DNA of 64,000 nucleotides from Myroides oncorhynchi (GTDB taxonomy: Bacteria; Bacteroidota; Bacteroidia; Flavobacteriales; Flavobacteriaceae), in NCBI RefSeq assembly GCF_020905415.1, contig NZ_JAJJMP010000001.1, positions 1,933,501 to 1,997,500 on the forward strand, written 5' to 3'. Below the pieces are notes generated by a model that was given only the letters and a program-made list of their open reading frames with translations, had not been told where the DNA came from and made no database searches. Positions within the stretch are counted from its first letter, which is position 1. Each line of letters begins with the position of its first letter. This document shows positions 60,678-64,000 of the stretch, one piece after another. The translations under genes and the position numbers were made by a program.

Positions 60678-62573
60678 ATGAATAAGTCCCTATTTATATG
60701 TTTATTCTTGTGCTTTTCAGTTTTTTCACAAGAGAACTATCAAGTTTCTCTAATTAAAGAGAACTTTAAAGAAGGTGCTACTTCTGTTATAAATGAAGAG
60801 CATATTGACGTACAGATTATAGCTATAGATAAGTATGTTAATAAAACAAGGAAGGTGGTTACTGTCTTTTCTGAGAGTGGTCTAGGGCATTTAGACTTTA
60901 TTGAGGTATACGATAAAAGCACTAAGATTAAACTAATACAAGTTACGCAACTAGATGCTCTAGGTAAAGTTGTCAAAGTATTTAAACAAAGGGATTTTAA
61001 AGATTATTCACTAAGTCAAGGAATGTCTATTACGGATAGTCGTGTTCTAGCATTTGAATTTAGACCAGTACAGTATCCTGTTGTTTTTATATACGAAAGT
61101 GAAATAGAGTCTCGTAATACTGCCTTTTTACCAAAGTGGCAACCTATTCTGTATCATTCACAGTCTATCTTATCATCAAGGTTTACTATCGAGAATACGA
61201 GTGGGATAAACAGTACACCAGTATTATATAATCCTAATTTTACTAAAGTAGACAAGATAGTACAGGGCAGTAAAGTAATTTATACCATTAAAGACTTTAA
61301 GGCAGTTACTAATGAGAGCTACACTCCTAATGCAAAGAGCCTTTTACCTACTGTGATCACTACACTAGATAAAGTTTCTCTAGAAGGTATAAAGGGAGAT
61401 TTTACTAATTGGGAACAATTAGGATCTTGGTATTATAGCAACTTTGTAAAAGGAACAGAAACTTTAAGTGCAGAAGTAGTTAATAAAGCAAAAGAACTTA
61501 CAAGTGGTGTAACAGATGATATCTCTAAGGCTAAGATATTATATGAGTATATGCAGAGTCATACGCGATATATTAGTGTACAATTAGGAGTAGGAGGATG
61601 GAAACCTATGCTTGCAAGTGATGTAAGTCGACTAAACTATGGGGACTGTAAAGGACTTAGTAATTATTATCGAGCGCTGCTAAAAGCTGTTGGAGTGGAG
61701 AGTTGCCCTGTGGTAGTTCATGGTTCGTCTACTCCTGTAGATATTAGAGAAGAGTCTGTCTGTCTTCAAGGAAATCATATGATTATAGCAATACCCTTGC
61801 AACAAGGAGGATATCAGTGGGTAGAGTGTACTAATAATCAAGGTGCTTTTGGTTTTATCGGCGGATTTACTGATAATCGAAAAGTCTTGATAGTAAAAGA
61901 GCACGGTAGTGAATTAGTAAATACAAAGACTTACAGTGCAGAAGAAAGTACTCAGGTTAGTAAGAATTCTTATTTGCTTAAACCAAACGGAGATATAGAA
62001 GCTACTATTGATATTATCTCTAAGGGAACTCAGTTCGATAATAGATCACATCTATTTTATGCAAACTCTACAGATAAAGAGAAATACTATAAGCGCATGT
62101 TTTCAACGTTTAATATTAATCAATTTAGCACGTTAAATATAGCTATAGATAATACAGATGTTTCGTTAGAGGAAAAGATCTCTTTTATAGCGCCTAAATA
62201 TGCTACTAAGCTCGGTAATAGACTAGTATTTAGTTTAAATGCTTGGAATGCAAGTAATATTACTTTAACAAGCAGTAAGAATAGAAAGCAACCATTATAT
62301 ATCAGTTCTTCTTGGAAAGATATAGATACTATTGAAGTCGTTGTACCTGATGGTTATTCAGTTGATAACTTGCCTGAGAATGTAAGTTTAGTGACTAAGT
62401 ATGGTGAGTATAAAGTGACGTATGAATCAAAAGGTCAGAAGATTTATTATACAAGAAATCACACTGTTAATGGTGGATTGTATACAATAGAGGATTATGA
62501 CTCATTTAAGCAATACAGAGAAGATATTATTAAGTATGATCAAGCAAAAATAGTGTTGAAACTAAAACAATAA
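60678..62573 (+). CDS. DUF3857 / transglutaminase-like secreted protein
   Basis: This is a 631-aa exported protein with a signal peptide (about residues 1-17, ending VFSQE). The N-terminal DUF3857 domain (about 40-230) is beta-rich. The transglutaminase-like domain (about 270-400) has [20 protein letters not shown] with the candidate nucleophile Cys, GNHMIIAIP with the His, and WVECTNN where most members have an Asp. The C-terminal part is a further beta domain. Substrate and role are unknown. The next gene is a paralogue 4 bases downstream, so the two form an operon. A TTAGTAA/TTACTAA inverted repeat lies at 60645-60665. Confidence 0.87.
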   Translation: MNKSLFICLFLCFSVFSQENYQVSLIKENFKEGATSVINEEHIDVQIIAIDKYVNKTRKVVTVFSESGLGHLDFIEVYDKSTKIKLIQVTQLDALGKVVKVFKQRDFKDYSLSQGMSITDSRVLAFEFRPVQYPVVFIYESEIESRNTAFLPKWQPILYHSQSILSSRFTIENTSGINSTPVLYNPNFTKVDKIVQGSKVIYTIKDFKAVTNESYTPNAKSLLPTVITTLDKVSLEGIKGDFTNWEQLGSWYYSNFVKGTETLSAEVVNKAKELTSGVTDDISKAKILYEYMQSHTRYISVQLGVGGWKPMLASDVSRLNYGDCKGLSNYYRALLKAVGVESCPVVVHGSSTPVDIREESVCLQGNHMIIAIPLQQGGYQWVECTNNQGAFGFIGGFTDNRKVLIVKEHGSELVNTKTYSAEESTQVSKNSYLLKPNGDIEATIDIISKGTQFDNRSHLFYANSTDKEKYYKRMFSTFNINQFSTLNIAIDNTDVSLEEKISFIAPKYATKLGNRLVFSLNAWNASNITLTSSKNRKQPLYISSSWKDIDTIEVVVPDGYSVDNLPENVSLVTKYGEYKVTYESKGQKIYYTRNHTVNGGLYTIEDYDSFKQYREDIIKYDQAKIVLKLKQ

Positions 62574-62577
62574 AAGG

Positions 62578-64000
62578 ATGAGAAAAGTATTACAAATTAT
62601 TATATGCTGTATAGTATATATCTATGGTTATGATGTCAAAGCTCAGAACTTTATAGGAAAAGTTACAGTAGAGGAGTTACAACAAACAGAAGATAAAATA
62701 GATCCAGAGGCAGAGGCATCTATACTAAACGAATCAGGTCGTGTGTACTTTGATTATATCCCTAATATTGGTTTTAAACTAGTCAGAGAGGTCAATCGTA
62801 AACTAAAAACATATAAGAAGGAAGGCTTGTCTATGGCAGACTTTCAGGTGGATTACTATGTAGGTAATAAAGTGACAGAGTCAGTGCGTATTAACGATGT
62901 AAGTACATACAACTTAGTAAATGGTAAAATACAGCGTACTAAAGTGAAGTCAAGTGCTATGTTTGATGAGAAGACAAGTGAGAACTGGAAGACGAAGAAA
63001 GTAGTTGTACCCGATGTTCGAGAAGGGTCTATTGTAGAATATAGTTTTACGGTGACAAGTGATTACTTTAGTTATATACCATCTTGGGATTTTCAGAGAA
63101 GTATACCTGTTCATAATGCAACCTATGAATTAAGAATACCAGAGTATTTTATTTATACTTCTAGATTAATAGGAGATATGAAAGTTGATGCTAAGAGAAC
63201 AAGTGATAAAAAGAAACTTTACTTGACAAATGATAGAGGACAACAAGCTCAAACAGTTGATTATATAGAGACTACTGATTTATATACAGCATCTAATATG
63301 AAGGCACTTAAATCAGAACCTTATGTGGATAATTTAGATAATTACCGTTCTTCAGTAAAACACGATTTATCTATTATTCGCTATCCGAATCAGAAACCAG
63401 AGAGTATCTCGCTTAGTGAAGCTGATTTAGTGAAATATATATATGAGAGTAAGTCATTCTCAGGTCAGTTTAGTATTGATAAGCAATTGAGTAAGATAAT
63501 AGATGTAAATGAATATGACGACTTAGATAATAAGGCTAAGGCAGAGAAAATATTAGCGCAGACTAAAGATGTTATTTCTTGGAATAAGAAGGGAGGATAT
63601 TACTCAGATGATTTAAGAAAAGCATTAGAACAAAAAACAGGGAACTATGCAGACGTTAATTTTACTTTATTGACGATGCTTAGATATGTAGGCTTAGAAG
63701 CTTATCCTATCTTAGTAAGTTCTATTGATAATGGAATAAGTATATCTCTTCAAAAAACGTCATATGATAGAGTAATTGTAGGAGTAGTGATTGATAGTAA
63801 AATAATGTTCTTAGACGCTACAGAAAAGTTCGGAAGTTTAAATGTGATTAGGGCATCTAATCTTAACTGGAAAGGGTTATTGATAAAAGATAAAGATAAG
63901 TTCCAAAAAGTAGAAATGACTCCTGATTTCTATTCAGTAACAACAGAGAATTATTCTTTATCGATTAGTGCTGATGGAAAAGCAATAGGAAGGGGAATTG
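62578..64000 (+). CDS. Second DUF3857 / transglutaminase-like protein, cut by window; catalytic Cys missing
   Basis: Open from ATG at 62578 to the window end (474 codons visible), this frame is read directly. A signal peptide (about residues 1-22, ending DVKAQ) precedes a DUF3857 domain, with [16 protein letters not shown] and [19 protein letters not shown]. The transglutaminase-like region has [35 protein letters not shown] stands where the upstream paralogue has GDCKG, so the nucleophile is absent. It is probably a non-catalytic partner. The 3' end lies outside the window. Confidence 0.85.
   Translation, partial: MRKVLQIIICCIVYIYGYDVKAQNFIGKVTVEELQQTEDKIDPEAEASILNESGRVYFDYIPNIGFKLVREVNRKLKTYKKEGLSMADFQVDYYVGNKVTESVRINDVSTYNLVNGKIQRTKVKSSAMFDEKTSENWKTKKVVVPDVREGSIVEYSFTVTSDYFSYIPSWDFQRSIPVHNATYELRIPEYFIYTSRLIGDMKVDAKRTSDKKKLYLTNDRGQQAQTVDYIETTDLYTASNMKALKSEPYVDNLDNYRSSVKHDLSIIRYPNQKPESISLSEADLVKYIYESKSFSGQFSIDKQLSKIIDVNEYDDLDNKAKAEKILAQTKDVISWNKKGGYYSDDLRKALEQKTGNYADVNFTLLTMLRYVGLEAYPILVSSIDNGISISLQKTSYDRVIVGVVIDSKIMFLDATEKFGSLNVIRASNLNWKGLLIKDKDKFQKVEMTPDFYSVTTENYSLSISADGKAIGRGI

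Overview
The window is an AT-rich chromosomal segment of a member of the Flavobacteriaceae (Bacteroidota). Evidence for the phylum: a SusC/SusD pair, a TamA-like outer-membrane protein with a lipobox (TamL type), a PorT/SprT-like type IX secretion component, GldA, the purH-mreBCD-mrdA-rodA order, a DAHP synthase/chorismate mutase fusion, an AccD without zinc cysteines, and many -7 boxes of the form TAnnTTTG. Base composition and gene content fit Myroides or a close Flavobacterium relative; the genus is inference.

Layout. 1-4.9 kb: 5' part of an S46 dipeptidyl-peptidase, an aldo/keto reductase, Kdo transferase (waaA) and a divergent DegT-type aminotransferase. 5-12.5 kb: a Bcr/CflA efflux pump, fabD, a PpiD-like chaperone, then a minus-strand group coaX - outer-membrane protein - lptC - small membrane protein. 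12.5-13.3 kb: three identical tRNA-Phe genes and a non-coding stretch with a decayed duplication. 13.3-21 kb: cell-shape operon mreB-mreC-mreD-mrdA-rodA, with purH upstream and a coiled-coil secreted protein downstream. 21-31.9 kb: FtsX/MacB-type permease, accD, fbaA, tamL, a SpoU methyltransferase, ubiE-sprT, a GNAT enzyme and an alanine/sodium symporter. 32.0-33.0 kb: a complete IS1595-family insertion sequence with an exact 8-bp target duplication. 33-41.4 kb: DinB, ppa, a DUF5686 outer-membrane protein, pdhB, a beta-barrel protein, an S41 lipoprotein protease and a GNAT enzyme. 41.5-44.4 kb: an AraC regulator, two probable orphan immunity genes (SUKH and HEAT-like), a gene remnant, and about 1 kb without intact genes. 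44.4-50.1 kb: etfBA, then a nucleotide/folate run (bifunctional nuclease, thyA, 2TM protein, folA, secreted protein, deoxynucleoside kinase). 50.2-55.6 kb: an Lrp/AsnC regulator divergent from a SusC/SusD pair that has an unusual leader. 55.8-64 kb: gldA, DUF1634 with a TauE exporter, aroA-chorismate mutase, rsgA, and two transglutaminase-like DUF3857 proteins, the second cut by the window edge.

The two most interesting signals are non-coding. First, the SusC/SusD leader (about 50753-51043) holds a promoter box, a 41-codon ORF whose end is packed with Met and Cys codons, an intrinsic terminator, and then a 13-bp hairpin whose loop can pair downstream as a pseudoknot just before susC. No other promoter is visible before susC, so this looks like an attenuator. 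Second, a repeat of about 156 bp occurs at 6194-6349 and 59398-59553. Its ends are inverted repeats, and three positions have changed together in both arms between the copies. That suggests selection on a folded structure or a MITE-like origin.

The rest is mostly housekeeping: envelope growth, lipid and LPS supply, central metabolism and nucleotide synthesis. No CRISPR array, prophage or rRNA was seen.
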